A DNA stretch of 64,000 nucleotides from Rouxiella sp. S1S-2 (GCF_009208105.1 NZ_WFKL01000001.1:5022001-5086000); one strand, 5' to 3'; numbered from the stretch's first letter, positions 33,689 through 43,047 are shown. The notes: generated from the sequence alone by a model not told the origin. A program made the numbers and translations.

Positions 33689-34670
33689 AGCAATCGTGAT
33701 AGACAAAACAGACGATAAGTATCAGGTCGCCCTCAAGGAACTGGACGAGAGCCAGCTACCTGCGGGCGAAGTACAGGTTGATGTGCATTATTCAACGCTG
33801 AACTATAAGGACGGACTGGCTATTACCGGCAGTGGACCTATCGTACGCAGCTTTCCAATGGTGCCAGGCATCGACTTTTCCGGCATCGTTTCACACAGCA
33901 GTAACCCGCAGTTTGCCGCAGGCGATCGCGTGTTGCTAAACGGCTGGGGTTTTGGTGAAAAAGCCTGGGGCGGACTGGCACAAAAAGTCAGTATTGATGC
34001 CCAATACCTGACGCCGGTACCGCCGTCTGTGAGCCTAAAGGACAGCATGATTGTTGGCACGGCGGGGTATACCGCAATGCTGGCAATTATCGCGCTGGAA
34101 AAAAATGGCCTCACGCCAGACAAAGGCACGGTGCTGGTGACCGGTGCCAACGGTGGCGTCGGCAGCTTTGCCATCGCGCTGCTCTCCCGACTCGGCTATC
34201 GGGTTGCCGCCTCAACCGGGCGTTCGGACGAGGCTGAATATCTGACAAAACGCCTGGGTGCCCGTGAAATCATCGACCGCAACACACTTAGCGAACCGGG
34301 TAAACCACTGCAGAAGGAGCTGTGGGCGGCGGCAATAGATTCAGTCGGCAGCCACACGCTAGCCAACGTTTGCGCCAGTATTAAAGAGAGCGGCACCGTA
34401 GCGGCCTGCGGGATGGCACAGGGGTTGGACTTTCCCGCCAGCGTCGCGCCGTTTATTCTGCGCAATGTTACGCTGGCAGGCATCAACAGCGTGACGCGTT
34501 CGGCTGAGGAGCGCAGGGCTGCGTGGTCTCGACTTGCCCAGCTTATTGACGCCGAGCTGCTTGAGGCCGTCAGTCAGGAAATTACGCTTGATGAAACGAT
34601 TGATGCCGCCGCGCGGTTAATTAAAGGCGAGATCCGCGGACGTGTCGTGGTTAATCTGAGGGCAGAGTAA
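33681..34670 (+). CDS. acuI: Acrylyl-CoA reductase (NADPH) family protein AcuI/YhdH
   Basis: A 329-residue zinc-free medium-chain reductase. The opening and LDESQLPAGEVQVDVHYSTLNYKD match YhdH/AcuI, followed by FPMVPGIDFSG, the coenzyme loop TGANGGVGS (about residues 153-161) and FILRNVTLAGINSV. AcuI reduces toxic acryloyl-CoA to propionyl-CoA with NADPH. It overlaps the TetR gene by eight bases and follows GGAG, so the pair is translationally coupled, the same arrangement as acuR-acuI in DMSP-using bacteria; no DMSP lyase gene is present. ATG 33678 is an equivalent start. Confidence 0.9.
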   Translation: MFKAIVIDKTDDKYQVALKELDESQLPAGEVQVDVHYSTLNYKDGLAITGSGPIVRSFPMVPGIDFSGIVSHSSNPQFAAGDRVLLNGWGFGEKAWGGLAQKVSIDAQYLTPVPPSVSLKDSMIVGTAGYTAMLAIIALEKNGLTPDKGTVLVTGANGGVGSFAIALLSRLGYRVAASTGRSDEAEYLTKRLGAREIIDRNTLSEPGKPLQKELWAAAIDSVGSHTLANVCASIKESGTVAACGMAQGLDFPASVAPFILRNVTLAGINSVTRSAEERRAAWSRLAQLIDAELLEAVSQEITLDETIDAAARLIKGEIRGRVVVNLRAE

Positions 34671-34693
34671 GCGCGCAGTAATGAGTACTGAGC

Positions 34694-34726
34694 AAAAAAA
34701 ATCGGCGTGAGATTTCGCTCACGCCG
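34694..34726 (-). terminator. Terminator of tyrB
   Basis: Stem CGGCGTGAG/CTCACGCCG (34703-34711 with 34718-34726), followed on the minus strand by eight T. It lies 26 bp after the tyrB stop and serves that gene; it may also stop acuI transcripts. Confidence 0.88.
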
Positions 34727-34751
34727 AAGGTTATCAGACCGCTTTTAACGA

Positions 34752-35945
34752 TTACTGTACCGCAGCAAACGCCGCAGCAACCTGCTCCACGTTGTGGTGG
34801 TTCAGACCGGCCATGCACACGCGACCGCTGGCAATCAGATAGACGCCAAACTCGTCGCGCAGGCGATCAACCTGCGCCACGCTGAAGCCGGTATAACTAA
34901 ACATGCCGCGCTGCTGTAGCAAATAGTCAAAATCACGGCCCGGTAACGCTTTCTTCAAGCTGTTAACCAGCGTCTGGCGCATTTCAATTATGCGCGTACG
35001 CATAATTTCCACTTCGGCTAACCACTGGGCGTTAAGCTCTGCGTTGTTCAGCACGGTGGCCACCACTTTTGCGCCAAAGTTTGGCGGGCTAGAGTAGTTG
35101 CGACGCACGGTTGCTTTTAGCTGGCCGAGTACACGCCCTGCGGCTTCGGCGCTTTCACACACCACCGACAGTCCACCTACGCGCTCGCCGTACAGTGAGA
35201 AAATTTTGGAGAACGAGTTGCTCACCAACATGTTCACACCGGCAGCGGCCATTGCACGAATGGCGTAAGCATCTTCGTTCATCCCTTCGCCAAAACCCTG
35301 ATAGGCGATATCGAGGAACGGGATAAGCTCGCGCTGCTTAACCAGCTCAATCACCTGATCCCACTGTGACGGTGTTAAATCAGAACCGGTTGGGTTATGG
35401 CAGCAAGGGTGCAGCAGTACGATGCTTTGCGCGGGCAGAGTTTGCAGCGCGTCAATCATACCGGCAAAGTTAACGCCGAGGTTTTCAGCATCAAAGTACG
35501 GATAAGTGTGCACCTGGAAGCCCGCGCCGGCAAAAATCGCGACGTGGTTGTCCCAGGTTGGGTTGCTTACCCATACTTCTGAATTTGGGAAATAGTGTTT
35601 TAGGAAGTCGGCGCCCACTTTAAGCGCGCCCGATCCACCCACGGTCTGAATGGTGGCAATACGCTGCTGTTGCAGCGCAGGATGTTCTGCACCAAAAAGT
35701 AGGGTCTGAATGCTGCTGCGATAGGCGCTCAGGCCTTCCATCGGCAAATACACTGAAGCAGCCTGAGGCAGGGCATTCAACTGATTTTCAGCGGCTTCGA
35801 CAGCGCCAAGCTGAGGGATAATCCCTTTATCGTCGTAGTACAGACCAATGCTCAGGTTTACCTTTTTCTCTCTTGGGTCGTTCTTGAAGCTATCCATCAG
35901 CGACAGAATGGGGTCACCGGCATAAGCATCAACATGTTGGAACAC
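34752..35945 (-). CDS. tyrB: Aromatic amino acid aminotransferase
   Basis: A 397-residue fold-type I PLP enzyme, the same length as E. coli TyrB. K247 in [17 protein letters not shown] binds PLP; NPTW at 128-131, HNPTG at 183-187, D212 in LDIAYQ and R255 are further active-site residues. It transaminates phenylpyruvate and 4-hydroxyphenylpyruvate (last step of Phe and Tyr synthesis) and can form Leu and Asp. The start codon is GTG, preceded by TAGGAGA at 8 bp; E. coli uses ATG. TyrR control is expected but I found no convincing TyrR box upstream. It sits near pheC. Confidence 0.97.
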   Translation of the reverse strand: MFQHVDAYAGDPILSLMDSFKNDPREKKVNLSIGLYYDDKGIIPQLGAVEAAENQLNALPQAASVYLPMEGLSAYRSSIQTLLFGAEHPALQQQRIATIQTVGGSGALKVGADFLKHYFPNSEVWVSNPTWDNHVAIFAGAGFQVHTYPYFDAENLGVNFAGMIDALQTLPAQSIVLLHPCCHNPTGSDLTPSQWDQVIELVKQRELIPFLDIAYQGFGEGMNEDAYAIRAMAAAGVNMLVSNSFSKIFSLYGERVGGLSVVCESAEAAGRVLGQLKATVRRNYSSPPNFGAKVVATVLNNAELNAQWLAEVEIMRTRIIEMRQTLVNSLKKALPGRDFDYLLQQRGMFSYTGFSVAQVDRLRDEFGVYLIASGRVCMAGLNHHNVEQVAAAFAAVQ

Positions 35946-36123
35946 GGTATATTTCTCCTAGGATTGTTTCTTGAACCAGCGCCAAAACCCCGTTGCACGA
36001 GGCTCCGCTGTGTCGAAGCACCGACGTTTGACTGCTTTTTTACTGCTGTATTTTAATATCCCGTAGACTAGCAAATATCGCTCAGGAAGAAACATTTATG
36101 TTCAGTTCTTGTTGAGCGAGCCG

Positions 36124-36744
36124 TCAGACTCGATAGCGCCCGGGGCGGTGGTTCATGGCAATAATCAGGTTGAGCACGAAGGCACCCAAAATTGACGCGA
36201 TAAGCATCGGAATACTCACGACAAACAGCGACGCCAGCACGATGACAAAATCGACGGCCATCTGCAATTTTCCCGCGCGAATGCCATATTTATCCTGCAG
36301 ATAGAGCGCCAGAATATTCATGCCGCCCAAACTTGCCTTGTGGCGAAAAAGCACAATGAAACCCATCCCCATAATCACGTTTCCGAAGAGTACGGCATAA
36401 AACGGCTCAAGATGGTCAAAATGAGCAAACAGCGGATGCAGGCTGGTAAAGACTGATACCAACGCCACCGCACTGAAGGTTTTTATGGTGAAGGCCCAGC
36501 CCATGCGGCGAATTGCCAGGTAATAAAATGGCAAATTGATGACGAAAAACACCGCGCCGAAGGAGTAATGAGTCAGGTAGTGCACCAGAAATGCCAAACC
36601 CGCGGTGCTGCCGGTCAACGCCCCTGACTGACGCAACATCATTACGCCAAAAGAGACCATCAGGGTGCCCATCAGAATAGCCAGCACGTCTTCGAGCCAG
36701 GTGTGTGAAATACGCGGTTCCGGGATGTTATCGATATTATCCAT
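36124..36744 (-). CDS. YitT-family membrane protein
   Basis: A 206-residue inner-membrane protein with about five helices and the YitT/DUF161 pattern: LMVSFGVMMLRQSGALTGSTAGLAFLVHY early, FGNVIMGMGFIVLFRHKASLGGMNILALYLQDKYG in the middle. It lacks the C-terminal soluble DUF2179 domain of longer YitT proteins. Function unknown; some relatives are linked to cation or amino-acid traffic. It stands between tyrB and an Lrp-type regulator, on the same strand as both but separated from each by 180-285 bp. Confidence 0.86.
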   Translation of the reverse strand: MDNIDNIPEPRISHTWLEDVLAILMGTLMVSFGVMMLRQSGALTGSTAGLAFLVHYLTHYSFGAVFFVINLPFYYLAIRRMGWAFTIKTFSAVALVSVFTSLHPLFAHFDHLEPFYAVLFGNVIMGMGFIVLFRHKASLGGMNILALYLQDKYGIRAGKLQMAVDFVIVLASLFVVSIPMLIASILGAFVLNLIIAMNHRPGRYRV

Positions 36745-36997
36745 AGCAGTGTCTGTCGCCCTTAAGTGCTGATCATTTAGAAAATAAAGAAACCGCGCAG
36801 GCTATCTTGCCCGCTGGGGTCTGCGAATTTTCATAGATAATTAACGACAGGGCCAAAGAAGGCAACCGCTTTTGCACAATCCACGCATTTTAAAATAAAA
36901 AAACAATCAACTCATGCGAAATACAGCAATAAATCAGTATTAACACGCATAAAACACGCAAGGCATGCACCAAATAAGGGAACCTGCACCATAATAG

Positions 36998-37037
36998 TTC
37001 AATAAAGTCAGGGTATATGAAAGTGAACTTTATTGAA
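36998..37037. repeat. Perfect 11-bp inverted repeat at the 3' end of the Lrp-type gene
   Basis: TTCAATAAAGT (36998-37008) and ACTTTATTGAA (37027-37037), loop 18, overlap the last codons of the Lrp-type gene. There is no long T-run. Possible weak terminator. The rest of 36745-36997 is AT-rich with no gene visible. Confidence 0.6.
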
Positions 37038-37494
37038 TACTAAGCAGACCGTTCTCTTTTATTCGATTCAGAACGACAGAGGTTTTAATATGAGAAACGC
37101 TCTTATGAACTGAAAGAATATGGCTAATAAGCGTGCTCAAACCCGCCAAGTCAGCGACGGCAACTTTTAACAGATAGTCGGCATCTCCCGTGGTTTTATA
37201 GGCATCGATCACGGCATCAACCTCTTCAAGCATCAGATGAAATTCACTCACACTTTCCGGCAAGTGATTGATTAGACGTATTTCGATCAGACCAATCATG
37301 CCCAAGCCCAAGGCTTCGGGGGCAAGGCGCGCGTGATAGCCCAGAATCATTTGCTGCTGCTCAAGGCTGATTCTTCTACGCGAACACTGCGAGGCCGACA
37401 ATCCCACGATTTCACTCAGTTCCTGATTGGTCAGACGCCCGTTTGCCTGCAACAGCGTCAGTATTTTTAAGTCATAGTCATCAATGCTGTACAT
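37030..37494 (-). CDS. Lrp/AsnC-family transcriptional regulator
   Basis: A 154-residue Lrp-like regulator. The helix-turn-helix is in residues 5-50 (LKILTLLQANGRLTNQELSEIVGLSASQCSRRRISLE); the C-terminal RAM ligand domain follows, with TTGDADYLLKVAVADLAGLS. Proteins of this size respond to amino acids. It is divergent from pheC across 258 bp of promoter-sized DNA, so it is a good candidate regulator of that gene and possibly of nearby amino-acid genes. Confidence 0.93.
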   Translation of the reverse strand: MYSIDDYDLKILTLLQANGRLTNQELSEIVGLSASQCSRRRISLEQQQMILGYHARLAPEALGLGMIGLIEIRLINHLPESVSEFHLMLEEVDAVIDAYKTTGDADYLLKVAVADLAGLSTLISHILSVHKSVSHIKTSVVLNRIKENGLLSIQ

Positions 37495-37752
37495 GAGTGC
37501 TCACCTGCCTCTCTCTTTTATTTATTAATACACTATCAGTTTTTTATTAGCCAAACCGGTCCTTTATACCCTGACAGACGCATTTCGTGCTCAACACGTC
37601 GTTTAGTCGCTAAAACCCGCGGCGCGCTGAAAAATATGCGAAGCAGGTATTACTAATTAACCGCGTTATTTCTTATACTTACACCTCAATTAAAAAAACA
37701 TCATCGTGACTGTTATCCTCTTTATTACACAGGTCACCGACAAGGGAAAGTA

Positions 37753-38535
37753 ATGAAAAAGCGGCTTGTTTCTCTCATTCTGCTGGCTGCGGGCACCGCA
37801 ACGGCTCAGGCGGAGGGCGTTTCCTCGCATCTTGACAGGGTTATTCAGAAAGGCTCGCTCAATGTATGTACGACCGGCGACTATAAACCCTACACTTATT
37901 TGCGCCCGGACGGCCAATACGAAGGTATTGATGTCTCAATGGCTGAATCACTGGCGGCAAGTTTGGGGGTAAAGGTGGTCTGGGTGAAAACGACTTGGAA
38001 GACCATGATGGACGATATGAGTGCTAACAAGTGCGATATCGCGATGGGGGGAATTTCTGTCTCTTTGGCCCGTCAGCAAAAATCCTGGTTTGCCAATATG
38101 TTGACTCAGGATGGTAAAATTCCGTTTGTACGCTGCGAGAACGTGCACAAGTACCAAACGATCGAACAGTTGAACAAACCTGAGGTTCGCCTGATTGAGC
38201 CGGTGGGCGGCACCAATGAAGCTTTCGTGCACGCACACTTGCCCAACGCTCACCTGGAGCTTTCACACGATAACCTGGCAATTTTCCAAATGCTGGTCGA
38301 TAAAAAAGCCGACGTCATGGTTACCGATGCTTCTGAAGCTCTGTTCCAGCAAAAACATTATCCTAAGCTGTGCGCCGTGAATCCTAAAAAGCCGCTGCAG
38401 TATCTTGAGAAGGCTTACCTACTGCCAAAAGACGATATTAGCTGGAAGATGTACGTCGATCAGTGGCTGCATTTAAGCAAAGCGAGCGGCGATTATCAGA
38501 AAGTTATCGCGAAGTGGCTGGGAACGGCTCAATAG
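37753..38535 (+). CDS. pheC: Periplasmic cyclohexadienyl dehydratase PheC (solute-binding-protein fold)
   Basis: A 260-residue secreted protein of the SBP_bac_3 fold. The signal peptide ends at AQA (residue 20). The sequence follows the Pseudomonas PheC pattern, not ordinary amino-acid-binding proteins: SLNVCTTGDYKPYTY (36-49), CDIAMGGISVSLARQQ (94-109), EPVGGTNEAFVHAHLPNA (149-166), MVTDASEALFQQKHYPKLCAV and EKAYLLPKDDISWKMYVDQWLH. PheC converts prephenate to phenylpyruvate and arogenate to phenylalanine in the periplasm. It is divergent from an Lrp regulator and 2 kb from tyrB. An amino-acid-binding protein is the main alternative, but the GGTNE block and C-terminus favour PheC. Confidence 0.82.
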   Translation: MKKRLVSLILLAAGTATAQAEGVSSHLDRVIQKGSLNVCTTGDYKPYTYLRPDGQYEGIDVSMAESLAASLGVKVVWVKTTWKTMMDDMSANKCDIAMGGISVSLARQQKSWFANMLTQDGKIPFVRCENVHKYQTIEQLNKPEVRLIEPVGGTNEAFVHAHLPNAHLELSHDNLAIFQMLVDKKADVMVTDASEALFQQKHYPKLCAVNPKKPLQYLEKAYLLPKDDISWKMYVDQWLHLSKASGDYQKVIAKWLGTAQ

Positions 38536-38553
38536 GGTTAAAACGTTGAACAG

Positions 38554-38588
38554 CCCGTCAGGGCGCAGCATAACTACGCCCTGACGGG
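38554..38588. terminator. Bidirectional terminator between pheC and alr
   Basis: A perfect 12-bp stem (CCCGTCAGGGCG with CGCCCTGACGGG), loop 11, in the 55-bp convergent gap. T-runs are short on both sides (AATTATT on the plus strand). Confidence 0.8.
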
Positions 38589-38590
38589 AA

Positions 38591-39670
38591 TTATTCGCCG
38601 AGATAGAGCCGGGCAACGCGGGACGTCAAGGTGGTGATCAGTTCATAGGCGCTGATGCCGGTCTCACGGGCGATGCGCTCAACCGGCAGGGAAGGCCCCC
38701 ACAGAATCGCTTCATCACCCACGCAGTCCTGTGCGTCCGGGCCTAAATCGACAGAAATCATGTCCATAGAGACCCGGCCTACGATCGGCACTTCTCGTCC
38801 GTTGACCAAAACCGGCGTGCCGCTGGGTGCACTGCGCGGATAACCGTCGCCGTAGCCAATGGCTATCACGCCCAGTCGAGTATCTCGCGGGCTGGTCCAG
38901 ATGCCTCCATAGCCAACCGGTTCGCCGGCGCGGTGGTGGCGTACGGCAATCAGGCTCGAGCTTAAGGTCATGGCCGGGCGGCAACCGTACTCGCTGGCTT
39001 CGGTTGCTGCCAGCGGAGACACGCCGTACAGAATAATTCCTGGGCGCACTAAATCAAGATGCGAGGCGGGCCAAAGCAGGGTTCCCCCTGACGCGGCGAT
39101 CGATTTAAGGCCTGGTTTTTGCTGCGCAAAATCTTGAAAACACTGCAACTGCTTGAGAGTGTAATCATTTTCCGGCTCATCGGCGCGGCTAAAATGACTC
39201 ATCATATTCACCGGCTGAACAACGTTAGCGCACAGACAGAGTCGTTGGTAAAAAGACTCGGCCTCATCGGGCGCAACGCCTAATCGATGCATGCCGGAGT
39301 CAAGCTTCATCCACACTTTTAGCGGCACAGTAAGTTGTGCATTTTCAAGTGCTTCAAGCTGCTCCTGGCTGTGAACCGCCGTCTCCAGACTGTGTTCTAC
39401 CAGCAGCGGCAAGTCTTCGGCAGCAAAAAATCCCTCAAGCAGCAAAATCGGCTTAAGAATGCCACCCGCGCGCAGCGCCAGCGCCTCATCCAGTCGAGCA
39501 ACACCATAGCAATCAGCATCTTGCAAACTGTGTGCTGCCTCAAGCAGGCCGTGCCCGTAGGCGTTGGCCTTCACCACCGCCACCACCCGACTTTGTGGAG
39601 AAACGTGCCGAATGCGTTGCAGATTATGACGCAAAGCGCGGCGATCAATCACAGCCGTAGCCGCCTTCAT
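38591..39670 (-). CDS. alr: Alanine racemase
   Basis: A 359-residue PLP enzyme. K34 in [10 protein letters not shown] is the cofactor lysine and first base; Y254 in PVGYGG is the second catalytic base; MHRLG near 127-131 and the fold-III barrel segments are intact. It supplies D-alanine for peptidoglycan in the cytoplasm. It lies 86 bp downstream of dnaB on the same strand, as in E. coli where alr follows dnaB, so partial readthrough is likely. Confidence 0.97.
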   Translation of the reverse strand: MKAATAVIDRRALRHNLQRIRHVSPQSRVVAVVKANAYGHGLLEAAHSLQDADCYGVARLDEALALRAGGILKPILLLEGFFAAEDLPLLVEHSLETAVHSQEQLEALENAQLTVPLKVWMKLDSGMHRLGVAPDEAESFYQRLCLCANVVQPVNMMSHFSRADEPENDYTLKQLQCFQDFAQQKPGLKSIAASGGTLLWPASHLDLVRPGIILYGVSPLAATEASEYGCRPAMTLSSSLIAVRHHRAGEPVGYGGIWTSPRDTRLGVIAIGYGDGYPRSAPSGTPVLVNGREVPIVGRVSMDMISVDLGPDAQDCVGDEAILWGPSLPVERIARETGISAYELITTLTSRVARLYLGE

Positions 39671-39756
39671 TGATTGTCCTTTTGAAGAATTTTAAAGATG
39701 AAGATTCCGGGCACTGCCCAGACACCAGTTGCCCACTAAACTCGCCCAGTAAAGAA

Positions 39757-41166
39757 CTAGTCTTCGTCGTATTGCGGGCCGCCATAATTATCAAACCGCG
39801 ACCACTGGCCGTTAAAGGTCAGGCGTACCGTACCGATCGGGCCATTACGCTGCTTACCCAGAATGATTTGCGCGATGCCCTTCTCTTCACTGTTGTCGTG
39901 ATAGACCTCGTCACGATAGATAAACATGATCAAGTCGGCATCCTGCTCAATCGAGCCGGATTCACGCAGGTCGGAGTTGACTGGGCGCTTATCGGCGCGC
40001 TGCTCCAGGCTTCGGTTAAGCTGAGAAAGGGCAACAACCGGCACCTGCAGCTCTTTCGCCAGCGCTTTAAGCGAGCGGGAAATCTCGGCGATTTCCAGAG
40101 TACGGTTATCCGACAGCGAGGGAACGCGCATCAGTTGAAGGTAGTCAATCATGATCATGCTCAGGCCGCCGTGTTCACGGAAAATACGGCGGGCGCGAGA
40201 GCGAACTTCAGTGGGCGTCAGACCTGAAGAGTCATCGATGTACATATTACGTTTTTCGAGCAGGATACCCATGGTGCTCGAAATACGCGCCCAGTCCTCG
40301 TCGTCCAGCTGGCCGGTACGAATTCGTGTCTGGTCAACGCGCGACAGAGAGGCGAGCATACGCATCATCAGCTGATCGCCGGGCATCTCGAGGCTGAAAA
40401 TCAGCACCGGTTTTTCCTGCATCATGGCGGCGTTTTCGCACAGGTTCATGGCGAAAGTGGTTTTACCCATAGAAGGACGCGCGGCAACAATGATTAAGTC
40501 AGACTTCTGCAAACCGGCCGTTTTCTTGTCTAAATCGCTGTAACCGGTAGAAACACCGGTTACGCCGTCATGCGGACGCTGGAACAGCTCTTCAATGCGC
40601 GCCACGGTGCTTTCAAGAATGCGGTCAACGCTTTTCGGACCTTCATCTTTATTGGCGCGGCTTTCGGCAATCTGGAAAACGCGTGACTCTGCCAGGTCCA
40701 GCAGGTCTTCACTGCTGCGGCCCTGAGGATCATAACCGGCGTCGGCAATTTCATTGGCAACAGAGATCATTTCTCGCACCACCGCGCGCTCACGGACGAT
40801 ATCCGCATAGGCACCGATGTTGGCGGCACTGGGGGTGTTTTTTGATAATTCTGCAAGATAGGCAAAACCACCCACCGAATCCAAATCCCCTTTCTGCTCG
40901 AGAGATTCAGACAGCGTAATCAGATCGATAGGCTTGCTCATCTCCAGCAGGCGCTGCATCTCGGTAAAAATCAGACGATGCGGACGGCTGAAGAAGTCAT
41001 TGCTTACCACGCGCTCGGCAACGTTATCCCAACGCTCGTTGTCCAGCATCAGTCCACCCAGCACGGACTGCTCGGCTTCTATCGAATGTGGCGGAAGCTT
41101 TAGCCCTTCCATCTGACGATCGCGGGGTTCGTTCGGTTTATTGGTTGGTTTGTTGTTTCCGGCCAT
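39757..41166 (-). CDS. dnaB: Replicative DNA helicase
   Basis: A 469-residue hexameric helicase, two residues shorter than E. coli DnaB. An N-terminal primase-interacting domain (PPHSIEAEQSVLGGLMLDNERW, 25-46) is joined to a RecA-like motor with Walker A ARPSMGKTT (229-237), Walker B IMIDYLQLM and the RSLKALAKELQVPVVALSQLNR segment. ATG 41166 gives the family N-terminus MAGNN; a longer in-frame extension upstream is not conserved and is left out. No intein or insertion. alr follows on the same strand. Confidence 0.98.
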   Translation of the reverse strand: MAGNNKPTNKPNEPRDRQMEGLKLPPHSIEAEQSVLGGLMLDNERWDNVAERVVSNDFFSRPHRLIFTEMQRLLEMSKPIDLITLSESLEQKGDLDSVGGFAYLAELSKNTPSAANIGAYADIVRERAVVREMISVANEIADAGYDPQGRSSEDLLDLAESRVFQIAESRANKDEGPKSVDRILESTVARIEELFQRPHDGVTGVSTGYSDLDKKTAGLQKSDLIIVAARPSMGKTTFAMNLCENAAMMQEKPVLIFSLEMPGDQLMMRMLASLSRVDQTRIRTGQLDDEDWARISSTMGILLEKRNMYIDDSSGLTPTEVRSRARRIFREHGGLSMIMIDYLQLMRVPSLSDNRTLEIAEISRSLKALAKELQVPVVALSQLNRSLEQRADKRPVNSDLRESGSIEQDADLIMFIYRDEVYHDNSEEKGIAQIILGKQRNGPIGTVRLTFNGQWSRFDNYGGPQYDED

Positions 41167-41371
41167 GGGTGAATGCTTTCCTACTATAAATAACTGGCTT
41201 GGTAACGTCTGGCTGACGGTTAGAGCGAACGCTAATAACGCGTCAGTATACCCAATTATAATTCCTTGTGATGCCTCATTTCCAAACGGTCTTAACAGCA
41301 GCACTTGCCGACTAGGAAACCCCAATCAATTAGCGTAGGGTAAAAATCACACTTTATAACGAGGATAAAAG

Positions 41372-42361
41372 ATGGCTAAGCGTATTCAATTTAGCGCCAC
41401 GGGCGGTCCGGAAGTCTTGGAATATGTTGATTTTGAACCACAAGATCCGGCGGCGGGCGAAGTTCAGGTCGAGAACAAGGCGATAGGCATCAATTATATC
41501 GATACCTATGTGCGCAGCGGTCTTTATCCCACCGCCTCGCTGCCTTCAGGTTTGGGGACCGAGGCTGCGGGCGTCGTCACTAAAGTGGGGGCCGAGGTTA
41601 AGCACGTTAAGGTGGGAGACCGCGTGGTGTACGCCCAGTCGCCACTCGGCTCCTACAGTGAAATCCATAATGTTTCAGGGCAAAAGGTCTTTGTACTGCC
41701 TGATGCCATCAGTTTTGAACAGGCCGCCGCGGCCTTCCTTAAGGGTCTGACGGTGCAGTATTTATTCCGCCAAACTTATAAAGTGAAAGCCGGTGACGTC
41801 TTCTTGTTCCAGGCGGCGGCAGGCGGCGTAGGGCTGATCGCCTGCCAATGGGCCAAGGCGTTGGGTGCCAAACTGATTGGTACGGTCGGTTCCGATGAAA
41901 AAGCGGTGCTCGCTAAAGCAGCGGGAGCATGGGCAACGATCAATTATCAAACCGAAGACATCGCCGCGCGCGTTGCCGAACTGACTCAGGGTGAAAAAGT
42001 GTCGGTGGTTTATGACTCGGTGGGTAAAAGCACCTGGCTGGACTCGCTCAACAGCCTGAAACGTCAGGGCCTGCTGGTGAGCTTTGGCAACGCTTCGGGT
42101 CCGGTAACCGGCGTAGATCTCGGCATTTTGAATCAAAAGGGGTCGCTGTACGTCACGCGCCCTTCCCTCAATAACTACGTCACTAACTATGAAGAGTTGA
42201 CGGCCGCCAGTGAGGAGCTTTTCTCGCTGATTGCCAGCGGCGCTATTAAGGTTGACGTAAAAGACGCGCAGAAATTCCCGCTTTCTCAGGCACGTAAGGC
42301 TCACAAAACGCTGGAAAGCCGCGCCACAACTGGCTCAAGCCTGCTGATCCCAGGTCAATAA
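41372..42361 (+). CDS. qorA: NADPH:quinone oxidoreductase
   Basis: A 329-residue zeta-crystallin-type medium-chain reductase, close to E. coli QorA (327). The GroES-like N-terminal domain contains NKAIGINYIDTYVRSGLYP, and the NADPH loop AAAGGVGLIACQWAKALGAK lies at about 148-167. It carries out one-electron reduction of quinones. It is divergent from dnaB with its own AACGAGG ribosome site. A hairpin follows at 42382. Confidence 0.96.
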   Translation: MAKRIQFSATGGPEVLEYVDFEPQDPAAGEVQVENKAIGINYIDTYVRSGLYPTASLPSGLGTEAAGVVTKVGAEVKHVKVGDRVVYAQSPLGSYSEIHNVSGQKVFVLPDAISFEQAAAAFLKGLTVQYLFRQTYKVKAGDVFLFQAAAGGVGLIACQWAKALGAKLIGTVGSDEKAVLAKAAGAWATINYQTEDIAARVAELTQGEKVSVVYDSVGKSTWLDSLNSLKRQGLLVSFGNASGPVTGVDLGILNQKGSLYVTRPSLNNYVTNYEELTAASEELFSLIASGAIKVDVKDAQKFPLSQARKAHKTLESRATTGSSLLIPGQ

Positions 42362-42381
42362 ACGGGGTTGGCTCAAAAGCA

Positions 42382-42410
42382 AAGAGGGCTCCGGTTAGGG
42401 AGCCCTCTTA
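42382..42410. terminator. Terminator after qorA
   Basis: An 11-bp stem AAGAGGGCTCC/GGAGCCCTCTT with six-base loop, 20 bp after the qorA stop. The T-tract is short on the plus strand and longer on the minus strand, so it can serve both directions. Confidence 0.78.
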
Positions 42411-42472
42411 TGCTGTTCCGACGTCAATCATGTTGAGTTCAGAACGGTACTGCCTGTAGGTTACTGCAAGGT

Positions 42473-42523
42473 AAATCTGGCGGCGATGTTGCTTAAGCAA
42501 CTATTTTAGAGCTCACCAGATTT
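42473..42523. repeat. Nested inverted repeats in the qorA-pspG gap
   Basis: An outer pair AAATCTGG/CCAGATTT (42473-42480 with 42516-42523) encloses a perfect 14-bp palindrome GTTGCTTAAGCAAC (42488-42501). The 333-bp gap 42411-42743 contains no open frame with a ribosome site. The structure could be part of a small RNA or a protein-binding site; nothing identifies it. Confidence 0.6.
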
Positions 42524-42743
42524 GATGAAAGCTTGTCGTCTGTCACGATAAGTCCATCCTAGCAGCCACCAATGTTAAAAAATATGATTAATTGGTTGCG
42601 AAAGCACTTTATCACTCAACCTGTGATCGAGCCCACATAAGTAAAAGTTATGCCTGAGGTCTTACATTTTCCACATCCCAGATGCCGAATTTATCCCGCT
42701 GATAAGCTTGCCGTTTATATTTTAATCAGCAAATACATCATGC

Positions 42744-42980
42744 TTAACGAAAGCGTCTGCGGTTATAACGCGGTTTTTCAGGCTGCTTGAAGGCGCGATA
42801 AATCCATACGGCCACTACGGCCAGAATCAACCAAGGCAACATTTTTATAACAACTGCCAGGAGTCCACCCAACATCATTACGGCAAACGCCACCACTAAC
42901 GCAGCGACCATCCCCAGCAATGAAATACCGGTCAGCAACAGCATAAAGAAAAAACCGAGTACGAATAAAATTTCCAACAT
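42744..42980 (-). CDS. pspG: Phage shock protein G
   Basis: A 78-residue inner-membrane protein with two or three hydrophobic helices and a basic tail (YRAFKQPEKPRYNRRRFR), matching E. coli PspG (80 residues) from MLEILFVLGFFFMLLLTGISLLG onward. It belongs to the PspF regulon answering inner-membrane damage. A sigma-54 promoter lies 68-83 bp upstream, and the gene stands between dusA and qorA as in E. coli. Confidence 0.95.
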   Translation of the reverse strand: MLEILFVLGFFFMLLLTGISLLGMVAALVVAFAVMMLGGLLAVVIKMLPWLILAVVAVWIYRAFKQPEKPRYNRRRFR

Positions 42981-43047
42981 GGCAATACTCCTCAGGAAAA
43001 ACAGTGTCGACAGACATTACTGATAAGACGTTCTACCAAGAGAAGTA

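Noticed and set aside
35946..36123. TyrR box upstream of tyrB
   Set aside because: Searched for TGTAAA-N6-TTTACA; only poor matches around 36050, so not reported.
41167..41325. 53-codon N-terminal extension of dnaB
   Set aside because: Extension is not seen in DnaB proteins; MAGNN start at 41166 matches family length.
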